From positions 1 to 64,000 of the forward strand of contig JANQLT010000164.1 of the NCBI GenBank assembly GCA_028280455.1: a stretch of DNA of 64,000 bases, read 5' to 3'. The notes under the pieces are model-generated. The model was not told the DNA's origin and ran no database searches. It was given only the letters and a program-made list of their open reading frames with translations. The stretch comes from Kiloniellales bacterium. GTDB lineage: Bacteria; Pseudomonadota; Alphaproteobacteria; Kiloniellales; JAKSDN01. Position numbers and translations under genes: made by a program. The stretch's first letter is position 1. Each line of letters begins with the position of its first letter. Positions 39,501-49,295 of this stretch are shown piece by piece.

Positions 39501-40295
39501 GGTTGCCGGAGGCGATGCGGTGCCGCAGTTCGATACAGCGGCGTCGGAGCAGGCCGAATTCAACGCTACAAGTGCTTTCCGGGTAGCCGCGGAACTCAGA
39601 ACCAGCGATGGCAAGTCCTTTGAGAAATCGACGATTCTCCAGCTGTAGGTGTCGCCTACGACTTGATCGGCATTGTGGTGGGTTACATCCAGTTCGGTGA
39701 TGACCCGTAGTGAACCGACGGGTTTGAGGCCGAGCTGGCCGAGTTGTGCGAGGATCTTCGTGTCCACGCGCAGCGTGCTCACCTCGACTCCTCCGTCGGC
39801 TTGCCGCGACACCTTGAAGATTGCGTTTTCCGAAGCTTTGCTGCCATTGCCTGGCGGGAAGGTGACAACGCCGTCGAGTGTCTGTCCGTTGCGATAGCTG
39901 ACGCGATAGCGGGCGCCGCCGAGATGACGCACGGAGCGGAACCCGGGCAGTGCGGCAATCTCGTCTCTTAGATTGCTTAACTCAGTCTTGGCCGCATTGG
40001 GGTTTGCTTTCAGCTCTGAGAGTGCCATCGCAAAAACGAGGTCGCCATCGTAAGCCATTGTCACACGGCCATCGCCCCCGATAGTGACAGTGGCGTCGAA
40101 TTGGTCCGGCAAGAAGCAGCCGACAAGCAGCCATGGGAGCACAAGAGGCAGGCCGAGGTGCAGGGCTCGCCAGCCATTCCGTGAACTCGCGGCCCGCCTT
40201 CGGGACCATCGCTTGCCAAGTGCGTCACGGATCTTCGCGGTCAACGTGATACCGCGGTTGGGCTCCAGCTTGAGTTGAGTGAGACGGGGCAGCAT
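33573..40295 (-). CDS. Giant multidomain lipoprotein with C-terminal seven-repeat propeller
   Basis: 2240 residues. A basic N-terminus leads to a hydrophobic segment and lipobox LVGC (Cys60), so it is probably a lipoprotein. Visible parts: N-terminal beta/alpha region (60-300); helical region (300-700); a carboxypeptidase-regulatory-like beta sandwich near 985-1050 (LTGRVVDNFGKPLAGV); TPR-like helices near 1265-1400 (WDLAAAWSKRALALDHRN); WD40-like repeats about 1530-1800; a polar linker; and seven repeats from about 1865 to the end, each with a hydrophobic DxxIVVG/VLAGG strand, consistent with a propeller. GC is lower than the surroundings. Function unknown; surface scaffold or sensor is plausible. 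Confidence 0.8.
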   Translation of the reverse strand: MLPRLTQLKLEPNRGITLTAKIRDALGKRWSRRRAASSRNGWRALHLGLPLVLPWLLVGCFLPDQFDATVTIGGDGRVTMAYDGDLVFAMALSELKANPNAAKTELSNLRDEIAALPGFRSVRHLGGARYRVSYRNGQTLDGVVTFPPGNGSKASENAIFKVSRQADGGVEVSTLRVDTKILAQLGQLGLKPVGSLRVITELDVTHHNADQVVGDTYSWRIVDFSKDLPSLVLSSAATRKALVALNSACSDAAVSNCGTASPPATSTFEQIAPGNTASRELQASQRPESALPDPAATRDLSNALQQLRDAVHFKLEFDIQAVGEAFYAVHDIDRARWAADLAGLNIAVLKWMTGPQFGLGELLTKVRDEGWSSLDLSSPFAMLDLLARALSLQGAGKEFARGYYGPSYAEKVKAMYEMAATSENRADFVELIVGRLRGEGGPGLVPILPPKTARLRGFNELVSRVALIEEEISQVTGALLDELEEIDPDSARLDIESVAQEVRRVARAIKASTVTGQDVLPPGLSEQDTAIRLGAIAAYGSLHRDLLAAYGRGLEQEMIDARVTVAKLALKAVLVTLEMSIAAQETKVQRTVLSLEDNAYDVGSELLKIRVRDAVAEVPQSMVFALSDELSATWHLAETALEHAGSVLNLDRPPSTAAQAGDSCSHQFGRVGRGESWCGIGLGEDNRLLIDGQIVSEPLFLKLSEDDKLVLYPASPNGHYRIVEACGNGSPIRCGRPLVADLQLRVVHDTFAGKYGPEQDWLSWSPDDLHALLAYKNEGFTWLYLVRATDGRFWSLLNEGGIVLPKSLEWRDNETFHVSVAPCKRYNYDLTKCHEALSRGELEGYTVDLSSGQPSWTKSKQAEAETLITTTDGKTGSDLLDKDVSTDVSLGRLIGLRDGTILVGRIEDARLPFRSALGILEIETGDVDLFQDSSLRLTDGSVLKGDFAGGNARILTKRGTLVVPADAVVAIRNAQPETPKEDLALALGTGQGVLTGRVVDNFGKPLAGVTARVLGSALLATTNSDGYFRLPYVPGQFRVHLALEGYDSEEFGLDLAQPATYPLDDRTLARAPPANSVYLWGKDDWLPIATCEVKQVEKDSLKFSKAGRNRYVALGRPTLLVTSEALSFLDATEAKDTVLLKVESDGTIFRLARRAGWAGWMDLTQGGFTRGQKELQKTALDLQRGQIGNGRRILSRNFPPGVYALVSFASKTCFMFQTKTKELLDSEQRESERIAKAIALHRASLARGIAASSIEASDEEWRRVFVATVEIERLAKNQEAPRTSFSARERAVTKAVGFAESAEESKDWDLAAAWSKRALALDHRNVSANRISRQVTFENSATAARRAYEEEDWNRARQETASALKVSPYDPEMLNIAARARFEHEWNRALQKEEEGNLLEAWNLAKSAIETRNRHGGLGFDPAHRKAGNNRASQILTSAAASVAKEIAANTRPASKRIDEALGLFAEVDARKLHSDALVMSYRSLQAKLRMPGRYLGSHTSRIRSFVAHGKKGGSDYEVQQIFAAPDGDTFYSVVRYDNKVREWRLSKASHSRVISKGGSIFGADSRTGAVFHEGAYRSGGKPFSILRPNSDKLIEISRSGAELRGVGLTDDRKIVVLNEGGAGMSLSVWTGSKEKTLLNRKSGFCCGMTISPDRKTLAIIQNRNRLRFFDITNGVQFKRDFLSIGLPEVDWQTRIWFSARGDRIVATSKKGFRIFSFPTGKQLSHVPFDGPYAIDSDLRTLLYYGTFGDDKTMKLRAWDIDHRTEIGSRNVAKGKAITALALVGESNDIAAGFADGTIQLFSPRPPALQFAGSDASLAEAPSGNVVEAHKPASPLPRQDADDDATASTQQQAHTDGVAATQTLSGLSLYDSLNGVAAAKDGNWIVIGAQNLDDAGNSLAILRMLDSNGSLLDQRRFLPQGAVSAVLADVVELKGGDVIAAGWSRASSAANDDCWLVRLSAQGRQQWSRRLGGPGHERCYFVEVFPNGEVLAGGRTEDDRSGDGAATGIVWRLQQDGSSSRVTQQIVLAAHGTRRSAFQDATALSDGSIALVGWATNPGRGDDDLWLLRLDSEGKPLWETREGDSGPDLAMRVMPTAADELIVVGYATAKNAKARSGLVRSFDSSGRTLWSRRLNVGEGGNDKLFNGRVLDDETILVVGAASRSAKAAFEGWIVLLDRAGTVLDERLVSEPRSGRFRSLALAAGADLLLVGSARGKDDMDGWTVWLTGPTRPAALGAQFR

Positions 40296-40681
40296 GGCTG
40301 CATTGCTTGCCCTGGACTAATCAAAGGTAGTTCTACGAAATCAAACCACAACACGACAATTGGCGCAACTGACCAGGCGAATCAACTTGAAGGGCGATTC
40401 TCATGATCGTCATCAAAGCCTGTTGAATATAGCTTCTCGGACGCCAAAGAAGTCGTATGTACTACACAAAGACTCATGCCGTTCGACTATTCGAGCACCG
40501 TCTTCTTTTGCAAGGCGCTTGACTGCGCCGAGGTAGACTCGCTCGCCGGAAGCACATGCCCTTTCATTCCCAATCCGCAGGCGCCTATGCCATTCAAGTA
40601 GTTTGCAAGGTCACTCGACTTGCAGCGATTGGTCCCGATTGAATGTGATCCAGGATTCGATCCGAAAACCCGGGCGTGAGT
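40296..40681. other. Gene-free gap upstream of the giant lipoprotein gene
   Basis: 386 bp of moderate GC content. It should contain the promoter of the giant gene (minus strand). No coding frame over 30 codons with a ribosome site is convincing. A GGATTCGATCC stretch near 40652-40662 resembles a tRNA T-arm but has no matching acceptor or anticodon arms. Confidence 0.5.
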
Positions 40682-41083
40682 TCATTCCGGCGCAAAATCG
40701 CTCAGGTCGGCCTCTTCGATGGCGCCGAAATCGCAGTGCAGGTGGTTGCCGTCCGGGTCGTGGAAGTTGACCTGGCGGATCTCCCATTCCGGCAGGACGG
40801 TGATGCTGTAGGCGACGCCGTGATCACGCAGGCGCTGCAGGAACTCCCGCAGGCCGCGGCCGGCGAAGGCGATGTGCTCGATACGCGGCGCCACGGTCTG
40901 CGGCTGCTCGGCGACCTCGATGAGGTGCACGACGGCCTGCTGCTTGCAGTAGAGCCAGCGGCCGTCGAAGGCGAAGGGCGGCCGCGGGCCGGGCTCCAGG
41001 CCGAGCACCGCCTGGTAGAAGCGGGTCATGGCTTCCAGGTTCGCGGTGCGGACCGCCGCATGGTCGAGCCGTTCCAGCGCCAA
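40682..41083 (-). CDS. VOC-family protein (glyoxalase-like)
   Basis: 133 residues. Two beta-alpha-beta-beta-beta modules: LDHAAVRTANLEAMTRFYQA (first metal-ligand His in module 1) and RIEHIAFAGRGLREFLQRLR (His in module 2), ending VNFHDPDGNHLHCDFG with the usual carboxylate-ligand position. Single-domain VOC proteins usually dimerise and act as lyases, dioxygenases or resistance proteins. No substrate can be assigned. It follows grxD on the same strand with a 58-bp gap, so it may be the last gene of the purine-bolA-grxD transcript. Confidence 0.85.
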   Translation of the reverse strand: MALERLDHAAVRTANLEAMTRFYQAVLGLEPGPRPPFAFDGRWLYCKQQAVVHLIEVAEQPQTVAPRIEHIAFAGRGLREFLQRLRDHGVAYSITVLPEWEIRQVNFHDPDGNHLHCDFGAIEEADLSDFAPE

Positions 41084-41141
41084 GCTCTCGCCTCCCTCGT
41101 CCAGTGTGGGACAAGGGCCTTGCGCTGGTAAAGCTCCGGCC

Positions 41142-41489
41142 TCAGGCCGCGGTCTGGCTCTCGATGCCCTTGGACTGCAGCAGCTCGGTCAGCTCGCCGG
41201 ACTCGTACATCTCGCGAATGATGTCGCAGCCGCCGACGAACTCGCCCTTGACGTAGAGCTGCGGGATGGTCGGCCAGTTGGTGTAGCTCTTGACGCCCTG
41301 GCGCAGGCCCGGGTCCTGCAGCACGTCGATGCCTTTGAACTTGATGCCCAGGTGGGTCAGCACCTGGACCACGGCGGCGGAGAAGCCGCACTGCGGGAAG
41401 ACCGGCGTGCCCTTCATGAAGAGCACGACGTCGTTCTCCTGGAGCTCGGACTCGATGCGCTCGGTGACCGGGTCGGTGATCGTGGACAT
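41142..41489 (-). CDS. grxD: Monothiol glutaredoxin Grx4 type
   Basis: 115 residues from ATG 41489, preceded by GAGGAGA. Single-domain monothiol glutaredoxin with active site CGFS (FPQCGFSAAVVQVL), the glutathione-binding WPTIPQLYVKGEFVGG loop and a GCDI segment. Such proteins bind a bridging [2Fe-2S] cluster with glutathione, and form hetero-complexes with BolA proteins. The bolA gene immediately upstream supports a Grx4-BolA Fe-S carrier pair. Confidence 0.96.
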   Translation of the reverse strand: MSTITDPVTERIESELQENDVVLFMKGTPVFPQCGFSAAVVQVLTHLGIKFKGIDVLQDPGLRQGVKSYTNWPTIPQLYVKGEFVGGCDIIREMYESGELTELLQSKGIESQTAA

Positions 41490-41557
41490 GGTTCCTGCGT
41501 CTCCTCTTGCGGCCCCGCGAGGCCGTCGTCGATGTCGGTTGCCAGAGTTGCGCCGGC

Positions 41558-41797
41558 TCAGGCGTCCGGCGGCACGGAGGTCTGCAAGGCGAGGGCGTGA
41601 AGCTCGTTGCCCATGCGGCCCTGCAGGGCCTGATAGACCATCTGGTGCTGCTGCACCCGGCTCTTGCCCTTGAAGGCCGAGGAAACGATGTAGGCGGCGT
41701 AGTGGTCGCCGTCGCCGCGCAGGTCCTCGATGGTGACCTGGGCGTCCGGCATGGCCTCCTTGATCAAGCCCTCGATCTCTCCCGGGTTCATCGGCAT
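41558..41797 (-). CDS. BolA-family protein (IbaG-like)
   Basis: 79 residues, normal for the short IbaG/BolA2 type. The fold signature is GDGDHYAAYIVSSAFKGKSR with VQQHQMVYQALQGRMG. It lacks the long N-terminal extension of BolA1. It sits just downstream of purL and upstream of grxD in the order seen in many alphaproteobacteria (purL-bolA-grxD). It probably forms an Fe-S complex with the CGFS glutaredoxin and helps deliver or sense iron-sulfur clusters. A start two codons later (41791) is also possible. Confidence 0.93.
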   Translation of the reverse strand: MPMNPGEIEGLIKEAMPDAQVTIEDLRGDGDHYAAYIVSSAFKGKSRVQQHQMVYQALQGRMGNELHALALQTSVPPDA

Positions 41798-41861
41798 GGT
41801 CGGCTCGACCTCATCCCTCGCTGTCTTCGCCCCGGGAAAAAGCCCCCCCAGGGGCGCCCGC

Positions 41862-44137
<2,276 letters not shown>

Positions 44138-44141
<4 letters not shown>

Positions 44142-44620
44142 AGCGGCGTAACCGAGACCTCTTGGTAGATCAGCCACTCCTCGCCGGTCTCGGAGGGGCC
44201 GACCACGAGGATGTGCGGCACCTTCAAGCCGTGCGGCATGGCGGTGCGGATCGCGTCGATGCGCACCCGGTCGCCGCGCACCCGGAAGGTGACGTCGGAA
44301 TAGCTGCTGTGCACGCCCCTGCGCTCGGCCCGGGGCAGGGTGCGACGGACTAGCGCCTTGAAGTCGGCACCGACCACCTCGACCTTGCGAAGCTGGCCGC
44401 GCTTGCGCTCGATCATCACGATCTCCGCCTCCTCGGCGTAGAGATTGGCGATGGTCGTGTCGTAGTGGTTGCCGAGGATGATGAAGCGCTCGAAGAGCTC
44501 GCGCGCCTCCTCGACCCGGGCGGTCTCGCGCTCGATCAGCGCCGCCTCGTCGAGCGTCGCGCAGCCGGCGAGCAGGGCCGCGGCGAAAAGCAGGGCGAGG
44601 GGCGCGCGCAGGATCGTCAT
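44138..44620 (-). CDS. Small lipoprotein inserted between purQ and purL
   Basis: 160 residues. Lipobox LLAGC (Cys20) after a short signal ([20 protein letters not shown]). Mature part starts with a long helix ([20 protein letters not shown]) and then a beta-rich region, [20 protein letters not shown] to [20 protein letters not shown], compatible with an NTF2/SnoaL-like fold. Its start overlaps the purQ stop (44617-44620, ATGA) and its stop overlaps the purL start (44138-44141, GTGA), so it is translationally coupled to both. Its role is unknown; a purine enzyme link is not implied by the exported location. Confidence 0.8.
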
Positions 44621-45306
44621 GACAGGGCCTCGACCAGTCCGTCGAACAGGGCTCGCCCGTCGTTGCCGCCGAGGCGAGGATCCGACAGGCGCTCGGGGTG
44701 GGGCATCAGGCCGAGCACCGTCTTGGCCTCGTTATAGACTCCGGCCACGTTGTAGGCCGAGCCGTTGGGATTGGCCTCGGCCGTCGTTCGCCCCTCCTCG
44801 TCACAATAGCGGAAGGCGATCTGGCCGCGCTCCTCCAGGGCTTCGATGGTCGCCCGGTCCGCCGTGTAGTTGCCGTCGGCGTGGGCGATCGGTATGCGGA
44901 TCACCTGGCCGCCCTCGTAGCGCGCGGTGAAGAGGCTCTGGCTGGTCTCGACCCGGATGGTCACGTCCTTGCAGATGTAGCGCAGCGAGGCGTTGGGCAT
45001 CAGGGCGCCCGGCAGCAGGCCGCTCTCGACCAGGATCTGGAAGCCGTTGCAGATGCCCAGGACCGGCACGCCCCGGCCGGCGCGGGCCACGACCTCGGTC
45101 ATGACCGGCGAGCGCGCCGCCATGGCGCCGCAGCGCAGGTAGTCGCCGTAGGAGAAGCCGCCCGGCAGCACGATCAGCTCGACCGGCTCGAAGTCGATCT
45201 CCTTGTGCCAGACCATCAGCGGCTCCCGGCCGGTCGACTGGCGCAGGGCCACCTGCACGTCGCGGTCGCAGTTGGAGCCGGGAAAGACGATGACGGCGGC
45301 TTTCAA
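44617..45306 (-). CDS. purQ: Phosphoribosylformylglycinamidine synthase, glutaminase subunit PurQ
   Basis: 229 residues, normal. Class I amidotransferase: [20 protein letters not shown] carries the nucleophile Cys, and [11 protein letters not shown] the catalytic His and Glu. Other marks: [36 protein letters not shown]. It releases ammonia from glutamine for PurL. Starts seven bases after the purS stop region and its stop overlaps the next gene's ATG by four bases. Confidence 0.97.
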   Translation of the reverse strand: MKAAVIVFPGSNCDRDVQVALRQSTGREPLMVWHKEIDFEPVELIVLPGGFSYGDYLRCGAMAARSPVMTEVVARAGRGVPVLGICNGFQILVESGLLPGALMPNASLRYICKDVTIRVETSQSLFTARYEGGQVIRIPIAHADGNYTADRATIEALEERGQIAFRYCDEEGRTTAEANPNGSAYNVAGVYNEAKTVLGLMPHPERLSDPRLGGNDGRALFDGLVEALS

Positions 45307-45312
45307 GGCCGC

Positions 45313-45555
45313 TCAGCCTTCGAGCTCGATCGCATAGCGCTCGATCACCGTGTTGGCGAGCAGCTTCTCGCACATGGTCTCGACCTCGGCGCGGGCCTGC
45401 TCGGCGTCGCTCTGGGTCAGCTCGAGCTCGATCAGCTTGCCCTGGCGCACGCCGCTGACGCCCTCGAAGCCGAGCGAGCCCAGCGCGCGCGCGATGGCCT
45501 GGCCTTGCGGGTCCAGGACACCGGGTTTCAGGGTGACGAAAATGCGGGCTTTCAC
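45313..45555 (-). CDS. purS: Phosphoribosylformylglycinamidine synthase, PurS subunit
   Basis: 80 residues from GTG 45555 (VKARIFVTLKPGVLDPQGQA), which is where PurS proteins begin; an ATG eight codons upstream (45579) adds a basic lead that others lack. The rest (ALGSLGFEGVSGVRQGKLIE, then MCEKLLANTVIERYAIELE) fits the small PurS dimer that joins PurQ and PurL in the FGAM synthase complex. First gene of a purS-purQ-lipoprotein-purL-bolA-grxD series on the minus strand. Confidence 0.93.
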   Translation of the reverse strand: MKARIFVTLKPGVLDPQGQAIARALGSLGFEGVSGVRQGKLIELELTQSDAEQARAEVETMCEKLLANTVIERYAIELEG

Positions 45556-45788
45556 GAGCCTACCGAAGCCGCGTGGCATGGAGCGGCGAGACTAGCCGCC
45601 GTCCCGAGCGCTGACAAGGAACCGAACCGGGCTCTTCCGCCGGACAAGAAAAGTCACGCGGAACAGCAGCTTATCCGGACGGCCGGAGAGGCATTCGCAG
45701 AGCCGTCCGGCGGTCCGCGCCGACTCCGAGGAGTGCCGCCACGGGGGCCGCGACGGGGGGCCGCCAGGGGGCTTGCGGACCAGGCTCG

Positions 45789-47069
45789 CTATTGGCCCTT
45801 GATCCCCGCGAAGATGTGGCTCAGTCCCGTGATCGCGGTCTTGTTCGGTTCGTATCCGTGGCAGTGAAAGCAGTTCTTGACCTTCGTGTCCGGGCTCAAT
45901 CTGAAGGGGCCCTGGTAGGTCGTCTCCATCGTGCTGTTGGCCAGCTTGAGCGAGCCCCGCTGGTTGCCCGGGGTCGAATCCTCGCTGCGGCTATGGAGCC
46001 AGATCGCGCCGATGTTCTCGTAGTTCTTCCAGACGGCCATGGGATCAGGCCAATTCCGAATCGTGAGAAGGCCGTTCGGGCCGACCAGCTCGTCGTTGAG
46101 GCTGTCGATGGCGGTGATATTGATCTTGGCGTCGGGATCGGAGAGCCCGGTGCCGTCCCGATAGACCCGGCAGATCTCGGTCGGGGTGCCGGTGAGACTC
46201 GTCGCCGGCTTTGCCGCGTTGAACTGGCACGCGCGGCAGCCGACCGTCGGCTTCGCCAGGCATTGGGTGCAGAAGGGGCTGGTGAAGGACCAGCCGTCTC
46301 GCGGTGTCGCTTGCGGGCTCGCGCAGTCGGGCGCGTTGTCCTTGTGCTCGAAGGTGGCCCAGACGCCCCCGGGATGCTCGGTCGTGGTCCGAAACAGATG
46401 GAAGCCGACCAGGCCGAGCAGGACAGGGTTGTTCGGATCGCCGGCGATGTTGGCTGTCATGGTGAAGTAGCGACTCGATTCCTTGAGGCTGATCTTCCGC
46501 CACGAAGTCTTCAGTTCCGTCGTATGGCGGGGCAGGTTCCCTTGGTACGGGTGGCTGCAGAGATTTCGGCTGAAGCGGATGTCGTAGAAGACGACGTTGC
46601 CTTTCTGGTCATAGATCGTGTCCCCGTGGCCGGCCTGGTTGATCCGCTCGGGAATGACGAAGGGGGTGCCGGTCGCGTCGGACTTGGCCGTGCGGACGAA
46701 GAGCGTGCTCCCTCCCTCGACTGGGCCACAAGAGGCCGAGGCGTTGGCCTGCAAGATGGGATAGCTCTCCGGGACCTGGAAATTGCGCAGTGCCGCGTTT
46801 GCGGGAGATACCAGGTAGAGAAACGACTGCCAGGTGAACTGGTAGAAATCGCAGAACGTCGGGTCGCCGCTGGAGAGCTCATCGGGCAGGGACGGACTGG
46901 TGATCCAGGTCGAGTAAGCCTTGCAAGCCGCGGACGCCGCGTCTTCGACCGCATCTCGCGGCGTGCAGCCGGCGACCAGCAGCACCAGTACCCCCGCGGC
47001 GACGGCAGGCAGACAAGAGATCCGCGATGCCTTGTCTCGGCGGATCGACGTCGACGTGATTTTGGTCAT
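45789..47069 (-). CDS. Cytochrome c-like lipoprotein
   Basis: 426 residues from ATG 47069, after GGGGGAGG. Lipobox LVAGC follows the signal at about residue 35. Near the C-terminus is a single heme-c motif CFHCH (KVKNCFHCHGYEPN). Another Cys cluster (FCTQCLAKPTVGCRACQF) lies mid-protein but is not CXXCH. FCDFYQFTWQSFLYLV early in the mature part and NIGAIWLHSRSED later resemble secreted cytochrome c family proteins. The redox partner is unknown. It is inserted between purC and purS, which are usually adjacent, and interrupts the purine order. Confidence 0.8.
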   Translation of the reverse strand: MTKITSTSIRRDKASRISCLPAVAAGVLVLLVAGCTPRDAVEDAASAACKAYSTWITSPSLPDELSSGDPTFCDFYQFTWQSFLYLVSPANAALRNFQVPESYPILQANASASCGPVEGGSTLFVRTAKSDATGTPFVIPERINQAGHGDTIYDQKGNVVFYDIRFSRNLCSHPYQGNLPRHTTELKTSWRKISLKESSRYFTMTANIAGDPNNPVLLGLVGFHLFRTTTEHPGGVWATFEHKDNAPDCASPQATPRDGWSFTSPFCTQCLAKPTVGCRACQFNAAKPATSLTGTPTEICRVYRDGTGLSDPDAKINITAIDSLNDELVGPNGLLTIRNWPDPMAVWKNYENIGAIWLHSRSEDSTPGNQRGSLKLANSTMETTYQGPFRLSPDTKVKNCFHCHGYEPNKTAITGLSHIFAGIKGQ

Positions 47070-47254
47070 GACAACCTCCCCCATCGGTGGGCGAGGAACG
47101 CCGGCTCGGCGTCGAACCGGCGCCCCGAGCAGCCCGTGCTCCAGGCGGTTCGACTGTGTCGTTCGCACAGCGGTAAGAGTGAGAAGGCAATGCTACCTTA
47201 GGTATCGGAACATGACAACCATATGACGTCGGTCGATCGGGGCCCAAAAGACGA

Positions 47255-47279
47255 AAGGCCGCGGCAGGACCGCGGCCTT
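47255..47279 (-). terminator. Rho-independent terminator after purC
   Basis: A perfect 10-bp stem AAGGCCGCGG (47255-47264) / CCGCGGCCTT (47270-47279) with loop CAGGA. Read on the minus strand it comes 30 bases after the purC stop and is followed by TTCGTCTTTT. It closes the purC transcript before the cytochrome-like gene, which supports purC and purS being in separate transcripts here. Confidence 0.7.
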
Positions 47280-47308
47280 CAAATGACAGGCGCGACGACG
47301 GCGCGCCG

Positions 47309-48070
47309 CTACTGCATCACTTTGGGGCCCTTGAGGTCCATCGGCCCGGCCTCGGGCAGCACGCCGAGGCGCCGGGCGACCTCCTGGTAGGCCTCCTCGA
47401 CGCGGCCGAGATCGCGGCGGAAGCGGTCCTTGTCCAGCTTCTCGTTGGTCTCGATGTCCCAGAGGCGGCAGGAGTCCGGGCTGATCTCGTCGGCCAGGAC
47501 GATGCGCATCTGCTCCTCCTCCCAGAGCCGGCCGTACTCCAGCTTGAAGTCGACCAGGCGCAGGCCGATGCCGTGGAACAGGCCCGAGAGGAAGTCGTTG
47601 ATGCGCAGCGAGAGCTGCAGGATGTCGTCGATGTCCTGCGGGTTGGCCCAGCCGAAGGCGGTGATGTGCTCCTCGCTGACCAGCGGGTCGCCCAGCTCGT
47701 CGTTCTTCAGGTAGTACTCGACGATGGAGCGGGGCAGGGCCGAGCCCTCCTCCAGCCGGAAGCGCTTGGCCAGGCTGCCGGCGGCGACGTTGCGGACCAC
47801 CACCTCGATCGGGATGATCTCGACCTCGCGGACGAGCTGCTCGCGCATGTTGAGCCGCCGGACGAAGTGCGTCGGCACGCCGATCTCCGACAGGCGCAGC
47901 ATGAGGTACTCGGAAATCCGGTTGTTGAGCACGCCCTTGCCGGTGATCACGCCCTGCTTCTGGTTGTTGAAGGCCGTGGCGTCGTCCTTGAAGTACTGGA
48001 CCAGGGTGCCGGGCTCCGGTCCCTCGAAGAGGACCTTCGCCTTACCCTCATAGATTCGTCTGCGTCGCAT
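47309..48070 (-). CDS. purC: SAICAR synthetase
   Basis: 253 residues. Signatures: [75 protein letters not shown] and [27 protein letters not shown] (parts, in order). It joins aspartate to CAIR using ATP to give SAICAR. A terminator follows. In related genomes purC is directly followed by purS; here a cytochrome-like gene lies between. Confidence 0.97.
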   Translation of the reverse strand: MRRRRIYEGKAKVLFEGPEPGTLVQYFKDDATAFNNQKQGVITGKGVLNNRISEYLMLRLSEIGVPTHFVRRLNMREQLVREVEIIPIEVVVRNVAAGSLAKRFRLEEGSALPRSIVEYYLKNDELGDPLVSEEHITAFGWANPQDIDDILQLSLRINDFLSGLFHGIGLRLVDFKLEYGRLWEEEQMRIVLADEISPDSCRLWDIETNEKLDKDRFRRDLGRVEEAYQEVARRLGVLPEAGPMDLKGPKVMQ

Positions 48071-48218
48071 CTCGATTGCCTGCCCTAGGGGCCCGCCTGG
48101 TGCGTGGCGAGCCGTTCAGCCCCCCGAGGGGATCGCCCGCTGGCGTCCCGAGAGGCTCACCGATCCCCTATAGCAAGCCGTCCGTTGCGAAACAATGACG
48201 CCGCCTCTCGGCCTCGAA

Positions 48219-48236
48219 ATAGTACTAAAGTACTAT
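48219..48236. repeat. Perfect AT-rich palindrome over the end of the NRDE gene
   Basis: ATAGTACT (48219-48226), two bases AA, AGTACTAT (48229-48236). It includes the TAG stop of the NRDE gene on the minus strand and its last codons. It lies 150 bp upstream of purC's start on the same strand, so it could be a transcript-end structure or a binding site near the purC promoter. AT-rich against a GC-rich background. Confidence 0.4.
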
Positions 48237-49028
48237 ATTCCGGATGCCGGGCACGGTCTCGTAGGGGGTTCGGTCGGGCGGACCCGGCGCGAAGAGGAAC
48301 CGCGGCTTCCTCGATTCCTGCTCTTCCGCCTCTTCCTCGCCCCCGCCGAGCGCCGGCAGCGCGATCAGCGCGCTCGAGCTGGTGCCGAAGCCCTCCTCGG
48401 TCTCCATGGTCATGGCGCCGCGCGGGCCGGCGTCGGGGTTGTAGGCGCGGCTCGCCATCAAGGCGGTCCAGGCTTCCCAGTCGCCGCTCTCCGGATCGGG
48501 CTCGGCGACCTGGGCGAAGCGGCCGAGGTAATCGCGGATGCGCGGACTCTGCATGTCGTTGCGGTCGTGCGCGGTGATCATCGAGAGGCCTGCCGGCAAG
48601 GTCTTGGGCTCGATGGCCGAGGGATGATCCGGGTCGGCGGCATGGCGCAGCCAATAGGCGCGCTCGCTGTCGGCGATGAAGAGGTTGAAGCTGCGATAGG
48701 CATAGGGGTTGAGATCGCGCAAGGCGGCGACGGCGCTCTCCGCTTCGGCATGGTCGAGCGCTTCCAAGACGAGCTCGCCGCGGCTGCGCTTGCCGGGCTC
48801 GGCACCGAGCGAGCCGACGCGATTGAGCACAGCCGCGACCACGCCGTGATCGTTCAGGCCGAGCCAGCTTCCGCCGGCTTCGTCGTCGAGTCCGGCGATC
48901 ACATGCGGACGATCGGGCCAATGCCGCGCCGGCGCCTGCCAAGAGCGCGTTAACGATTCGTCGCGGTTCGCCGCGACGATAAGCGGCCAATCCTGTCCCG
49001 GTCGGAATAGAACGACGAGCGTGCACAT
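48225..49028 (-). CDS. TANGO2 / NRDE-family protein
   Basis: 267 residues from ATG 49028 (MCTLVVLF), the family's conserved start with Cys2; a GTG-type or earlier ATG at 49046 adds six residues. The NRDE motif is present (LIVAANRDESLTRSW), followed by GGSWLGLNDHGVVAAVLNR. C-terminal part includes an acidic run (EEEAEEQES). Relatives of human TANGO2 are linked to heme or lipid handling, with an N-terminal nucleophile-like fold; the bacterial role is not established. It lies between purB and purC. Confidence 0.88.
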   Translation of the reverse strand: MCTLVVLFRPGQDWPLIVAANRDESLTRSWQAPARHWPDRPHVIAGLDDEAGGSWLGLNDHGVVAAVLNRVGSLGAEPGKRSRGELVLEALDHAEAESAVAALRDLNPYAYRSFNLFIADSERAYWLRHAADPDHPSAIEPKTLPAGLSMITAHDRNDMQSPRIRDYLGRFAQVAEPDPESGDWEAWTALMASRAYNPDAGPRGAMTMETEEGFGTSSSALIALPALGGGEEEAEEQESRKPRFLFAPGPPDRTPYETVPGIRNIVL

Positions 49029-49116
49029 TGGGGAGAGTCTCTCCAATTTGAGTCGCTGATCTGAGTCGTTAAGCGCCTCTTCACCCCTTGTTAGTCATTG
49101 GGGCATCTTTGGGATC

Positions 49117-49173
49117 GCAAGACTCGAAATTCGTCAGCGATTTCAATGGGTAATCTTTGATTCAGAGTCTTGC
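49117..49173 (+). ncRNA. Candidate three-way-junction RNA or attenuator structure
   Basis: Outer 9-bp helix GCAAGACTC (49117-49125) / GAGTCTTGC (49165-49173), enclosing two hairpins: GAAAT (49126-49130) / ATTTC (49140-49144) and AATC (49152-49155) / GATT (49159-49162). CCCCTTTT follows on the plus strand. The whole would form a compact clover-like RNA upstream of the 70-residue ORF. A perfect 9-bp arm pair is not rare by chance in 64 kb, so this is a weak call; the nested helices raise it a little. Confidence 0.3.
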
Positions 49174-49295
49174 CCCTTTTGCATGCCGTGGGAGCCACAA
49201 AGTGAACACTGGAGATCGGACCGGTCTCGTGGTGTGGTTAATCACCGAGTGAACAGGCCAAGTGACGCCGACTCGAAACAGGAGCGCCGCCGGTC

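Noticed and set aside
40650-40665. GGATTCGATCC in the gap before the giant gene, resembling a T-arm
   Set aside because: No acceptor-stem complement or anticodon arm in the surrounding 100 bases.
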